In this document: positions 8,054-15,802 of the stretch, in pieces
Numbering within the stretch: position 1 is the stretch's first letter
How the letters are laid out: every line of letters starts with the position of its first letter
Assembly (NCBI GenBank): GCA_029245905.1
Contig: JAQWOJ010000099.1
Span: 1-32,067 of the forward strand
Length of the DNA stretch: 32,067 nt
Reading direction: 5' to 3'
Source of the DNA: Gammaproteobacteria bacterium
Lineage (GTDB): Bacteria; Pseudomonadota; Gammaproteobacteria; Pseudomonadales; Pseudohongiellaceae
The notes under the pieces: model-generated
What the model was told of the DNA's origin: nothing
Seen by the model: the letters and a program-made list of their open reading frames with translations, nothing else
Database searches by the model: none
Made by a program: the position numbers and the translations under genes

Positions 8054-9106
8054 CTAACTGAGATTTTCATCAATAACCTGAAGCAAATCTTGTGAAATCT
8101 GACCCGAATCTACAAAACTGTCTTGGGGCTCTGTCACCACATTGATTACTTCATTTACCCGCAGCAAGTACACGTTAAAAGCCTTCAAGTCGGATAATCC
8201 GTCGTCGTCTCCGCCAAACCATCGAGCAAACAATCCCGGCTGATCGTCCTCATCAATAATGCCTGAGAACTCAACATTAAACACGGCTTGGTCTCGATCA
8301 CTATCAGTAATTATTACGTCAGCCCTCTCTAGCGCCTGACGTATCTGAACCCACGCGCGTCCATATTCTAACTTCAACTCAAGAATTGGCTCTCCATTAT
8401 CGTTTTCAACAATATTAGCTTTTGACTCAGCCTCAATACTACCTGCCAGCAGGCTTGCAGAAGATGCTTGGTACACATCGTTTCTATCGGCCAAATATTG
8501 AGAAACCGAGGTAAGCACCTGTCGCTCTAAATCAGAAGAAACAGATTGTGCTGGCCAACTAATCACCAGCGGTACTGCATCCGTGGTCAAATTTTCTATA
8601 TGAGTGACGTAAATTTCTGAATATCCTGAATGCAATCCTGGCTCGATCGTAATTCGGTATTTATGACGCTTTTCTTCATTACTTCCAACCTCTACCCAAG
8701 AGGTGTCCATTAAACCTAAGCTTGGGTCTTCATAGTCTAAAATTATTTCCAAATCGGTCCAATAATCTCTCACTAACGGCCACACCTGGGCAGGAGTAGC
8801 GTCAATGACAATCCATTGTCTGGCATTGAGACTCTGAATGATGACACCCTCTCTTCGTCTAGTCTCAATTGGCTCCGGCATCGGCACTTCTTCAAAAGCA
8901 GCCAAAGAAGAGAACCGCGGAGGAACAACGTAAAGCTGATCAAGAGTATAGCTATCTAATTGACTTGGAATTTCCATCTGAGGCATTGACTTTGCTTCCA
9001 GATAATCATCACTGCGATTAGGAAACAATCCGTCGTCCCCAAACATAAATGCACATGAATTCAGAGTTGCCAGTAGAAAGGCCTGCAACATTAATTTTGG
9101 TCTCAA
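8054..9106 (-). CDS. bamC: Outer membrane protein assembly factor BamC
   Basis: BamC (NlpB) is a lipoprotein of the BAM complex that inserts beta-barrel proteins into the outer membrane. The chain has a lipobox (LNSC, Cys18), a variable segment with the BamA/D-binding style LEAKSMPQMEIPSQLD, and two helix-grip domains beginning around ARQWIVIDATPAQVWPLVRDYW. Position directly after dapA is a hallmark of bamC in gammaproteobacteria. Start choice is awkward: TTG 9106 gives a basic n-region (MRPK) before the hydrophobic core, whereas ATG 9091 removes it. The best Shine-Dalgarno (GAAGGA) is better spaced for an ATG at 9109-9111 that reads Met-Ser-stop and overlaps the TTG. Start is therefore uncertain; identity is not. 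Confidence 0.9.
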   Translation of the reverse strand: MRPKLMLQAFLLATLNSCAFMFGDDGLFPNRSDDYLEAKSMPQMEIPSQLDSYTLDQLYVVPPRFSSLAAFEEVPMPEPIETRRREGVIIQSLNARQWIVIDATPAQVWPLVRDYWTDLEIILDYEDPSLGLMDTSWVEVGSNEEKRHKYRITIEPGLHSGYSEIYVTHIENLTTDAVPLVISWPAQSVSSDLERQVLTSVSQYLADRNDVYQASSASLLAGSIEAESKANIVENDNGEPILELKLEYGRAWVQIRQALERADVIITDSDRDQAVFNVEFSGIIDEDDQPGLFARWFGGDDDGLSDLKAFNVYLLRVNEVINVVTEPQDSFVDSGQISQDLLQVIDENLS

Positions 9107-9132
9107 GACATTAAATCCTTCAAAATATGAAA

Positions 9133-10020
9133 TTAAACCGAAATATCGGCGTCCTTCAATGCTTCTATAACTTGGAGGTGATATTTCTCATCAAGGCCAA
9201 CTAGCGGCAAACGAATACCCTCTTTGATTCGACCCATTTTAGTTAAGGCCCATTTTACGGGCACCGGATTAGACTCCAAAAACAAATTTTTGTGTAGCGC
9301 AAAAAGCTTTTTATCGATGGACGATGCGGACTTAATATCACCCGCTAAAGCGAAAGAACACATATTTGCCATCAGCCTAGGTGCCACATTAGCCGTCACT
9401 GAAATCGAACCGCATGCCCCCCCTTCCATCAGCGCATGATTTATCGCATCCTCGCCACTGTATACAGAGAGCCTGCCTCCACACCGCTTGACTAGTTCTT
9501 GGCCTCTAGCCACATCGCCGGTCGCATCTTTTATACCAACAATATTATCCATATTAGCTAAACGATCGACAATCTCGATTGACATATCGCAAGCCGTTCT
9601 TCCTGGAACATTGTAGAGTATTTGTGGAATATCAACTTTTTCAGCGATCGTTTTGAAGTGCCTGTAAAGACCTTCTTGTGAAGGTTTATTATAATATGGA
9701 GTCACCAACAAACATGCGTCGGCCCCACCTTTCTTCGCCGACTGGGTAAAATAAATAGCTTCTTCCGTTGAATTTGAACCGGTTCCTGCAATTATAGGGA
9801 TTCGGTGATTAGAAAATTCCACACACCTCTCAACTAAATCGCAGTGTTCTTGAACACTAAGCGTTGCCGACTCACCAGTAGTACCAGCAACAACAATTGC
9901 ATTAGTCCCCTCCGAAACGTGCCAATCTATCAAGGATCTTAAGGCTGCAAAGTCTATGCTCCCGTCACTGAGCATTGGGGTAACAACGGCCACCATACTA
10001 CCTTCTAATTTTGCAGACAT
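9133..10020 (-). CDS. dapA: 4-hydroxy-tetrahydrodipicolinate synthase DapA
   Basis: DapA condenses pyruvate with aspartate semialdehyde, the first committed step of lysine and diaminopimelate synthesis. The TIM-barrel enzyme shows all key residues: TTGE (Thr47/Thr48, proton relay), TPYYNKPSQEG, YNVPGRT (Tyr136, Arg141) and GIKDATGD with the Schiff-base Lys164. The 295-residue length is normal. It sits between the AI-2E permease (47 bases upstream) and bamC (26 bases downstream). In Pseudomonas gcvR and bcp are found between the permease and dapA, as I recall; both are absent here. Confidence 0.97.
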   Translation of the reverse strand: MSAKLEGSMVAVVTPMLSDGSIDFAALRSLIDWHVSEGTNAIVVAGTTGESATLSVQEHCDLVERCVEFSNHRIPIIAGTGSNSTEEAIYFTQSAKKGGADACLLVTPYYNKPSQEGLYRHFKTIAEKVDIPQILYNVPGRTACDMSIEIVDRLANMDNIVGIKDATGDVARGQELVKRCGGRLSVYSGEDAINHALMEGGACGSISVTANVAPRLMANMCSFALAGDIKSASSIDKKLFALHKNLFLESNPVPVKWALTKMGRIKEGIRLPLVGLDEKYHLQVIEALKDADISV

Positions 10021-10067
10021 AATAAGATCACTATTAATTAAAAAGCGCTAAAGCACAAACCCTAATC

Positions 10068-11132
10068 CTAAATAGCCTGAGATTGTACTCGGCTTGGCCA
10101 AGCATTGATAATCGCTTTTATTAGGGTAGCCAAAGGAATAGCAAAAAACACCCCAGCGAGACCCCATATGCCACCAAAGAAAAGAACCGCCGAAATTATT
10201 GCTACAGGATGCAGATTTACGGCTTCCGAGAAAATAACAGGCACCAGAACGTTCCCATCCAGTAATTGCAGGATGTTATAAGCAATCAAAATCGTCCAAA
10301 ACTCTCCACCTATCCCCCACTGAACGTAACCAATTACAGCTATCGGAACATTTACCACAGCTGCGCCAATATATGGAACAATTACTGATAATCCAGTGAT
10401 GACGGATAGAAGCAGAGCATAATTAAGTCCTAAAATAGAAAAAACAAGATATGAGACGCCACCGACAATAAGTATCTCCAAAAATTTACCACGAATATAG
10501 TTGGCTATCTGCCCATCCATCTCCTTCCAGATCGCACTCATCAATGGTCGATTCCTCGGTAAAAAATTTGCAACCCAGTTCAACAATTCTGACTTATCCT
10601 TCATCATGAAAAATACAAGAATAGGCACTAACACCAAAAATATGATTAGAGAGAAAATATTCGGTAGACTCGCAAGAGAATATTCTAAAATAGTTTGCCC
10701 AAAACTGCCGATTTCACCGCCTAAACCATCCATAAATTGTTTTACTTGATCTTCACTAAAAAGGTTCGGATAGCTTTCAGGTAAATTTAACAATAGATCT
10801 TGACCTTGATTTAACAGGTTAGGCAGCTCATCAATTATTCGTCGCAATTGATTCCAGACCTGAGGCAAAAGAAAACCTAGCATTGTTACAAAAATCCCGA
10901 AAAACAAAACATAAACGATAACAAAAGAAAATCCCTCGCTTAACCCGTAGCGCAAAGCAAGGCTCACAAGACCTTGCATTAAGTAAGCAATAATTACCGC
11001 TGTTATAAGCGGAGCCAACATACCACCGAAGAGCAAAAATATTAGGAGAACTGCGCCCAGCAGGAAAACAAGAATAATTGACTCTTCGTCATGAAAATAT
11101 CGGTCTAAAAAATCATTTAGTAGCTTTTTCAT
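10068..11132 (-). CDS. AI-2E/PerM family membrane permease
   Basis: This roughly 354-residue integral membrane protein belongs to the AI-2E (PerM, DUF20) family, which includes TqsA and sodium/proton exchangers; substrates differ and cannot be assigned here. The pattern is classic: two or three N-terminal membrane helices, a helical loop rich in charged residues (about 95-150), then five helices with PILVFFMMKDKSELL, GLSVIVPYIGA and the terminal FFAIPLATLIKA. I chose ATG 11132 (MKKLLNDFL) over a TTG two codons upstream. It lies 24 bases after the tusA-like gene, forming one transcription unit with it. In Pseudomonas a member of this family occupies the same neighbourhood. Confidence 0.9.
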   Translation of the reverse strand: MKKLLNDFLDRYFHDEESIILVFLLGAVLLIFLLFGGMLAPLITAVIIAYLMQGLVSLALRYGLSEGFSFVIVYVLFFGIFVTMLGFLLPQVWNQLRRIIDELPNLLNQGQDLLLNLPESYPNLFSEDQVKQFMDGLGGEIGSFGQTILEYSLASLPNIFSLIIFLVLVPILVFFMMKDKSELLNWVANFLPRNRPLMSAIWKEMDGQIANYIRGKFLEILIVGGVSYLVFSILGLNYALLLSVITGLSVIVPYIGAAVVNVPIAVIGYVQWGIGGEFWTILIAYNILQLLDGNVLVPVIFSEAVNLHPVAIISAVLFFGGIWGLAGVFFAIPLATLIKAIINAWPSRVQSQAI

Positions 11133-11156
11133 ATTCAAATCAATTCCGAAGGCTCA

Positions 11157-11390
11157 CTAGCCCTTCTTAATCCAAAAAAAGTAAGAGGCGTCATTCTTCT
11201 GAAAATTCAGAATTTTGTGATCACTTTGATCCACAAACAAATTGAAGTCCTTTTCAGACGCTGGATCTGTGGCTACAACCTTCAGGATCTGATCTGACCG
11301 CATATTATTCAACGCCAATTTAGTTTTTAATAGAGGCATGGGGCAGGAAAGATTACTAAGGTCTAACTCTATGTCGGGCGTTATATTCAT
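11157..11390 (-). CDS. TusA family sulfurtransferase
   Basis: This 77-residue protein has the TusA/SirA fold signature, with DLSNLSCPMPLLKTKLAL holding the CPxP motif (Cys16), the persulfide-carrying cysteine of the family. TusA proper relays sulfur for s2U34 of tRNA, but paralogues supply sulfur to molybdenum cofactor maturation and other routes. The position next to bepA and nadA matches the P. aeruginosa PA1006 neighbourhood, whose product I recall as a TusA-like protein affecting molybdenum homeostasis, so it is more likely this paralogue than canonical TusA. It is the first gene of the minus-strand operon and is divergent from bepA. No clear ribosome site precedes the start. Confidence 0.88.
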   Translation of the reverse strand: MNITPDIELDLSNLSCPMPLLKTKLALNNMRSDQILKVVATDPASEKDFNLFVDQSDHKILNFQKNDASYFFWIKKG

Positions 11391-11518
11391 TTTTTTATTT
11401 TACCAAGCAATACGAGCTTAATATATGAACTATATCGATGAATTCCAGATATAACTTACTCTTTTTAAGACCAAATTTATGGTAATCTCTTCAATCAAAT
11501 ACTTACTTCAATCATTTT

Positions 11519-12973
11519 ATGGCCAAATATCGTCACATTCGCTTCGTTTCAGCGCTATTGAGCTCCTTTTTGACGGTGACGGTTTTTGCTCAGAATCTTC
11601 CATCCTTAGGGGATAGAATTTCCGGCACTGTCTCTTTAGGCCAAGAATATATGATGGGGCAGCAATTTCTTGCGCAATTACGTCGCAGCGCCCCATCAGT
11701 GCCTGATGCTCTTTTAACTAATTACCTAGAAAATGTAACCTATAAATTAGCTTCACGAAGTCAACTTAAAGACCATAGATTATCCTTTATTATTATAGAT
11801 AGTGAGGACCTAAATGCCTTTGCCGCACCTGGAGGCATTATAGGAGTTAATACTGGCCTCTTTTTGAATGCGGAAACCGAAGCCGAATTCGCGTCAGTAA
11901 TGGCACATGAAATAGCTCACGTTAGCCAAAGACACTTCGCTAGAGGAGTTGATGAGGCCCAGTCTGGGCAGGTCGGTCAGATCGCATCCCTATTAGCCAG
12001 CGTCCTTGTAATGGCAACCTCAGATCCTGGCCACGGTGCGGCCGCGATTTCAGCTGTGCAAGGTCGAGCAATGGAAAACCAGCTACGCTTCAGCAGGAGC
12101 AATGAGGTAGAGGCAGACAGGATAGGCCAGGACAACATGTATGCCGCAGGGTTCGACCCTGCAGCCGCAGGTAAATTATTTGAAAAGCTGATGGCAGCGA
12201 ATAGATTTCGCAGCCGCCCGCCAGCTTTTCTATTATCGCATCCGGTTACGGAGTCTCGTGTCGCTGATGCTCGAGGAAGGGCTGCACGCTATCCGCCGAG
12301 GGATTACGGCGTAAGCATGGAGTACCAAATAAGTCGGGCGCGCGTTTTAGGTCATTATGCTTTCAACAAACCAGGGTTGATTGAGGAATCACAGCGATTG
12401 TTAGCGGAAAGCTTAGGAGAATTCAAAAAAGATGTGAATCGTTATAAGCTTGCGATTGCGTATTACGAAAATAAAATGTTTAGTCGAGCCTCCAATACTC
12501 TAGCCCCATTGCTTGAGAAAGAGCCTAATCGAATCAGCTATGTGGTAACTCAAGCCGAGATACTTACAGAGCAAGACGAATCAGGACAGGCTATTAATTT
12601 TCTTCAACGTCATTTGGAAATTAACCCCAATAATCATGCTTTGACTATCGCTTATGTGAATGCCCTAACCCAGTCGCGCTCTTACGCGCAAGCGGCAGAA
12701 GTCCTGGAAGCTCACTCAATTAATCGTGAAAACGATCACCATCTATGGTTCCAACTAGCAGAAACCTGGGGGCAAGCAGGAAACGTGAGCAAAGTGCATC
12801 AAGCTCGCGCGGAATACTTCGGCCTAATATATGATTTTCGAAGCGCCAGAGAACAATTACAATTCGCGCTTCGCATAGAGACCGACAACGGGGCTCCTTT
12901 GGCAGAGCTAGCTCGCTTGAAGGAAAGTATAAAAGAGGTCGAGCAGCGCCAAATAGAACTAAACGGACAATAA
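11519..12973 (+). CDS. bepA: M48 periplasmic metalloprotease/chaperone BepA
   Basis: BepA (YfgC) is a periplasmic zinc protease that helps assemble LptD and degrades stalled outer-membrane proteins. A signal peptide ends near residue 24 (FAQ). The M48 domain holds HEIAH (residues 130-134) and the downstream NEVEADRIG with the third zinc ligand. A helical TPR region fills roughly residues 300-484. The 484-residue length matches the family. The promoter must lie in the 128-base divergent region with the tusA-like gene; I see only weak boxes. It converges on nadA with just 8 bases between stops. Together with BamC and the FKBP it forms an outer-membrane quality-control theme in this half of the window. 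Confidence 0.94.
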   Translation: MAKYRHIRFVSALLSSFLTVTVFAQNLPSLGDRISGTVSLGQEYMMGQQFLAQLRRSAPSVPDALLTNYLENVTYKLASRSQLKDHRLSFIIIDSEDLNAFAAPGGIIGVNTGLFLNAETEAEFASVMAHEIAHVSQRHFARGVDEAQSGQVGQIASLLASVLVMATSDPGHGAAAISAVQGRAMENQLRFSRSNEVEADRIGQDNMYAAGFDPAAAGKLFEKLMAANRFRSRPPAFLLSHPVTESRVADARGRAARYPPRDYGVSMEYQISRARVLGHYAFNKPGLIEESQRLLAESLGEFKKDVNRYKLAIAYYENKMFSRASNTLAPLLEKEPNRISYVVTQAEILTEQDESGQAINFLQRHLEINPNNHALTIAYVNALTQSRSYAQAAEVLEAHSINRENDHHLWFQLAETWGQAGNVSKVHQARAEYFGLIYDFRSAREQLQFALRIETDNGAPLAELARLKESIKEVEQRQIELNGQ

Positions 12974-12981
12974 TATACTAT

Positions 12982-14073
12982 CTAAGCTCTGCCTTTGACT
13001 TCCAACTGCTGGTTAGCCGCAAAATCTAACATCCGTTGCAGCGGAACCATTGCCTTTACTGCCAATTCTTTTTCGACGCGTATCTCATTATTGCTATTCA
13101 TTAAGCTTTCATAAGTTGCCTGAAGAGAATTCATAGACATCCACGGGCAGTTTGCGCAGCTGCGGCAGGTAGCGTCGTGACCAGCTGTAGGCGCAATCAT
13201 GAAATTTTTGTGAGGTACAATTTTCCGTAATTTATGAAAAATTCCCTGATCAGTAGCAACAATTATATCGTTATGGGGAAGATTTTTAGCTGCCTGAATT
13301 ATTTGCGTTGTTGAACCGACCACATCAGATATTTCTAAAACAGCCCCTGGCGCCTCCGGATGTGCAAGCACTGCCGCAGCAGGATACATCTTTTTCATAT
13401 CCCGAATTCCTTGAGCTTTAAATTCTTCATGTACTATGCAAGCCGCATCCCAAAGCAATATATCCGCGTTGGTATTTTTTTGAACGTAAGATCCTAGATG
13501 TTTATCTGGAGCCCAAATAATTTTTTCGCCCCTATCTGACAAATGCTCAACCACTTCTAAAGCAATGCTCGAGGTAACAACCCAATCAGCACGAGCCTTA
13601 ACAGCTGCTGATGTATTTGCGTAAACAACCACAGTTCTGTCTTTATGTTCATCGCAAAATCGTGAAAACCGGTCTATTGGGCAGGCAATATCTAACGAAC
13701 ATGTTGCATCCAAAGTAGGCATTAATACTGTCTTTAATGGGCTTAATATTTTTGCCGTTTCCCCCATGAATTTGACACCCGCGACTATCAAGATTTCTGC
13801 ATCAGAATCTCGGCCAAATCGAGCCATTTCTAAAGAGTCACCCACAAAGCCGTTCGTTTCTTCTGCTAGGTCCTGAATTAACGAGTCGGTGTAGTAATGA
13901 GCGATTAATTTAGCTCGTTTATCGTCTAATAATTTTGTTAACTTTGAAACCACAGACACTCGCTCTTCACTTGCAAGAACTTTTGGAGTTTTGGTTTTTT
14001 TTAAATGATCACGAACTACCTTGAGTTCGGATGCGAGACTTTCTGATGCTGGCTGGCCGTTTAAAACACTCAT
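12982..14073 (-). CDS. nadA: Quinolinate synthase NadA
   Basis: NadA is a [4Fe-4S] enzyme that condenses iminoaspartate with dihydroxyacetone phosphate to quinolinate in de novo NAD synthesis. The three cluster cysteines are identifiable by constant offset from E. coli: Cys125 (DATCSLD), Cys212 (DAACIV) and Cys309 within the CRSCANC motif at 303-309. Also present are [39 protein letters not shown] and the CPWMSMNSL tail. It is monocistronic as far as visible, downstream of tRNA-Lys. Three copies of TTAAAGTAA precede the start and may be regulatory. The nadB partner is not in the window. Confidence 0.96.
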   Translation of the reverse strand: MSVLNGQPASESLASELKVVRDHLKKTKTPKVLASEERVSVVSKLTKLLDDKRAKLIAHYYTDSLIQDLAEETNGFVGDSLEMARFGRDSDAEILIVAGVKFMGETAKILSPLKTVLMPTLDATCSLDIACPIDRFSRFCDEHKDRTVVVYANTSAAVKARADWVVTSSIALEVVEHLSDRGEKIIWAPDKHLGSYVQKNTNADILLWDAACIVHEEFKAQGIRDMKKMYPAAAVLAHPEAPGAVLEISDVVGSTTQIIQAAKNLPHNDIIVATDQGIFHKLRKIVPHKNFMIAPTAGHDATCRSCANCPWMSMNSLQATYESLMNSNNEIRVEKELAVKAMVPLQRMLDFAANQQLEVKGRA

Positions 14074-14082
14074 TGATATATC

Positions 14083-14151
14083 TTACTTTAATTGAAGTTA
14101 CTTTAAGTTACAGTGTTTCAATTAATCCTTTGCGCTAGAATCTTACTTTAA
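14083..14151. repeat. Three TTACTTTAA direct repeats upstream of nadA
   Basis: TTACTTTAA occurs at 14083-14091, 14098-14106 and 14143-14151, all in the same orientation (TTAAAGTAA on the nadA strand). The middle copy is inside GTTACTTTAAGTTAC (14097-14111), an imperfect 15-base palindrome of form GTNACTT-N-AAGTNAC. The nearest copy ends 10 bases before the nadA start region. The arrangement is operator-like but does not match the NadR box (TGTTTA-N6-TAAACA) that I know. Confidence 0.55.
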
Positions 14152-14235
14152 CACAAATTTCTTCAACGAGGTTTACTTCCAAAAACTTGGATTTATAGAT
14201 TAAATTGAAGCAAATCCGGAGTATAGGTTAAAAAA

Positions 14236-14311
14236 TGGTGGGCCGTGTGCGATTCGAACGCACGACCAATTGGTTAAAAGCCAACTGCTCTACCGACTGA
14301 GCTAACGGCCC
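14236..14311 (-). tRNA. tRNA-Lys(UUU)
   Basis: Read on the minus strand, 76 bases fold as a complete tRNA: acceptor GGGCCGT pairs with ACGGCCC, the D loop has AGCTCAGTCGGTAGAGC, the anticodon arm TTGG-CTTTTAA-CCAA gives anticodon UUU, the T arm is GTGCG-TTCGAAT-CGCAC, and the 3' CCA is encoded (14236-14238). It lies between queC and nadA. A run of T follows directly on the transcribed strand. Its wobble U34 is a standard target of the mnm5s2U pathway that ends with MnmC at 1349-3310. The orthologous tRNA-Lys next to queC is a known genomic-island insertion site in P. aeruginosa. Confidence 0.98.
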
Positions 14312-14323
14312 ACGCGGGGCGAC

Positions 14324-14351
14324 ATGGTACTAGCTAATAAAAAAAACTCAA
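14324..14351 (-). promoter_or_regulatory. Candidate promoter of tRNA-Lys
   Basis: On the minus strand TTGAGT (14346-14351) and TACCAT (14324-14329) are separated by 16 bases. They are followed by a GC-rich discriminator (GTCGCCCC) before the tRNA 5' end at 14311, the pattern expected of stringently controlled stable-RNA promoters. Confidence 0.45.
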
Positions 14352-14378
14352 GTGCAGATCTTCATTTTCATTAAATCC

Positions 14379-15059
14379 TTATTTATAAGTTGTCATGTCT
14401 TCTAGGCTGGCGTCAAGAAATCCGTTACGACGAAGCCGGCAACTATCGCACTTACCGCAGGCTGAACCGTCAAAATCAGCCTGATAGCATGAAACGGTAT
14501 CAGCAAAATTGACGCCTAATTGGGTACCTTTTTCAATAATTTGTGCCTTTGTATAATTGATAAGTGGGGTTTCGAGTTTAATCTGTTTACCCTCTACCCC
14601 TGCTTTTGTCGCGAGATTAACGACATCTTGGACAGCCTTGATATACTCAGGCCTGCAATCTGGATAGCCGGAATAATCCACGGCATTAACACCAATATAA
14701 ATCGCAGAGGCCTTTTTGACTTCCGCCCAAGCTAAAGCATAAGAAATGAATACTGTATTCCTTGCCGGAACATAAGTAGGCGGGATTCCTGCCGCTTCTT
14801 CCTTCGGTATTTCTATCGAGAGATCAGTTAATGCTGACCCGCCAAGTTGACCAATGTCTAAGTGTATGATTTTGTGCTCCAAAACCTCATAGCTCTCTGC
14901 TAACTTTTTTGCAGCATTTAGTTCGCTGCGGGAACGTTGACCATAGTCAAAACTAAGCGCAAAACAATCAAGACCATCAGATTTTGCGATAGCAAGGCAG
15001 GTGGCAGAATCTACTCCTCCGGACAGCAAGACAATAGCGATATTCTTTTTAGGCATCAT
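14379..15059 (-). CDS. queC: 7-cyano-7-deazaguanine synthase QueC
   Basis: QueC uses ATP and ammonia to convert 7-carboxy-7-deazaguanine to preQ0, the precursor of queuosine in tRNA. The ATP-pyrophosphatase loop is [13 protein letters not shown] at residues 8-20. [13 protein letters not shown] and [18 protein letters not shown] are typical, and the C-terminal zinc site is formed by Cys in [19 protein letters not shown] start at ATG 15059 ([10 protein letters not shown]); the next codon is also ATG, and a TTG at 15083 would add an unsupported nine-residue extension. It follows queE by 35 bases on the same strand and makes the next step of the same pathway. Confidence 0.95.
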   Translation of the reverse strand: MMPKKNIAIVLLSGGVDSATCLAIAKSDGLDCFALSFDYGQRSRSELNAAKKLAESYEVLEHKIIHLDIGQLGGSALTDLSIEIPKEEAAGIPPTYVPARNTVFISYALAWAEVKKASAIYIGVNAVDYSGYPDCRPEYIKAVQDVVNLATKAGVEGKQIKLETPLINYTKAQIIEKGTQLGVNFADTVSCYQADFDGSACGKCDSCRLRRNGFLDASLEDMTTYK

Positions 15060-15094
15060 TATCAGTTGCCAGCATAAAAACAATCCTTACTTAC

Positions 15095-15748
15095 TTACCT
15101 GCCTGGCTCGAGACCCCACAATAGTTTATGCAATTGTAGCTGGAGTCTCACTGCCAGCCGATCTTCCAGAATCCAATTTGCTAGTTCTTGCCCTTTCAGG
15201 TCGTCATATGAAGGAGAAAAAAGAATATCACCAGCCTTGCTTGCTATATCATACTGATCAATTCTAGCTTTTGACCATTCGTAATCTTTTCGATCACAAA
15301 TCACGAACTTTACTTGATCTTTCTTTTTTAGGTAAGCCAGATTGTCATAATTGTTTTTATCGCATTCTAATGAGCCGGGGGTTTTCAGGTCTAAAACGAT
15401 CGAAACCCTCTCATCTATTTCATTAACTAATAGTGCACCGCAAGTTTCGATTGAGACATTAAACCTCAAATCACACAGTATTTTTAAAAAATTCACACAT
15501 TCAGGTTGAGCTAGCGGCTCTCCGCCAGTTACCGTGACATAACCACAGTCATACTTCTTTACACTATCAACTATTTCAGTGATTGAAGTTTGATGCCCCC
15601 CCTTAAAAGCATACGCTGTATCACAATATTGGCACCTCAAAGGGCAGCCTGTTAAGCGAACAAAGACCGTCGGTATACCGACGGTTCTTGATTCCCCTTG
15701 CAAGGAGTGGAAAATCTCTGTTATTCGCAAATCCGAGGTGTCAATCAT
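15095..15748 (-). CDS. queE: 7-carboxy-7-deazaguanine synthase QueE
   Basis: QueE is a radical SAM enzyme that converts 6-carboxytetrahydropterin to 7-carboxy-7-deazaguanine. The N-terminus has ITEIFHSLQGES and FVRLTGCPLRCQYCDTAYAF with the CxxxCxxC cluster motif, then VTVTGGEPL (SAM-binding GGE) and SIETCG. The 217-residue length is usual. It precedes queC and follows cpoB by 54 bases, so the queuosine genes ride behind the Tol-Pal operon as in Pseudomonas. A 20-base perfect palindrome lies within its 5' coding part (15666-15685). Confidence 0.96.
   Translation of the reverse strand: MIDTSDLRITEIFHSLQGESRTVGIPTVFVRLTGCPLRCQYCDTAYAFKGGHQTSITEIVDSVKKYDCGYVTVTGGEPLAQPECVNFLKILCDLRFNVSIETCGALLVNEIDERVSIVLDLKTPGSLECDKNNYDNLAYLKKKDQVKFVICDRKDYEWSKARIDQYDIASKAGDILFSPSYDDLKGQELANWILEDRLAVRLQLQLHKLLWGLEPGR
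15666..15685. repeat. 20-base perfect palindrome within queE
   Basis: ACCGTCGGTATACCGACGGT reads identically on both strands, centred between 15675 and 15676. It encodes part of RTVGIPTVF near the QueE N-terminus, where the amino acids follow the family, so it may be chance. Confidence 0.6.
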
Positions 15749-15802
15749 CTAGGCTTTAAAAGAAATTCAGAAAAATGAGCGCTATCTCAATTCAGGTTGA
15801 AG

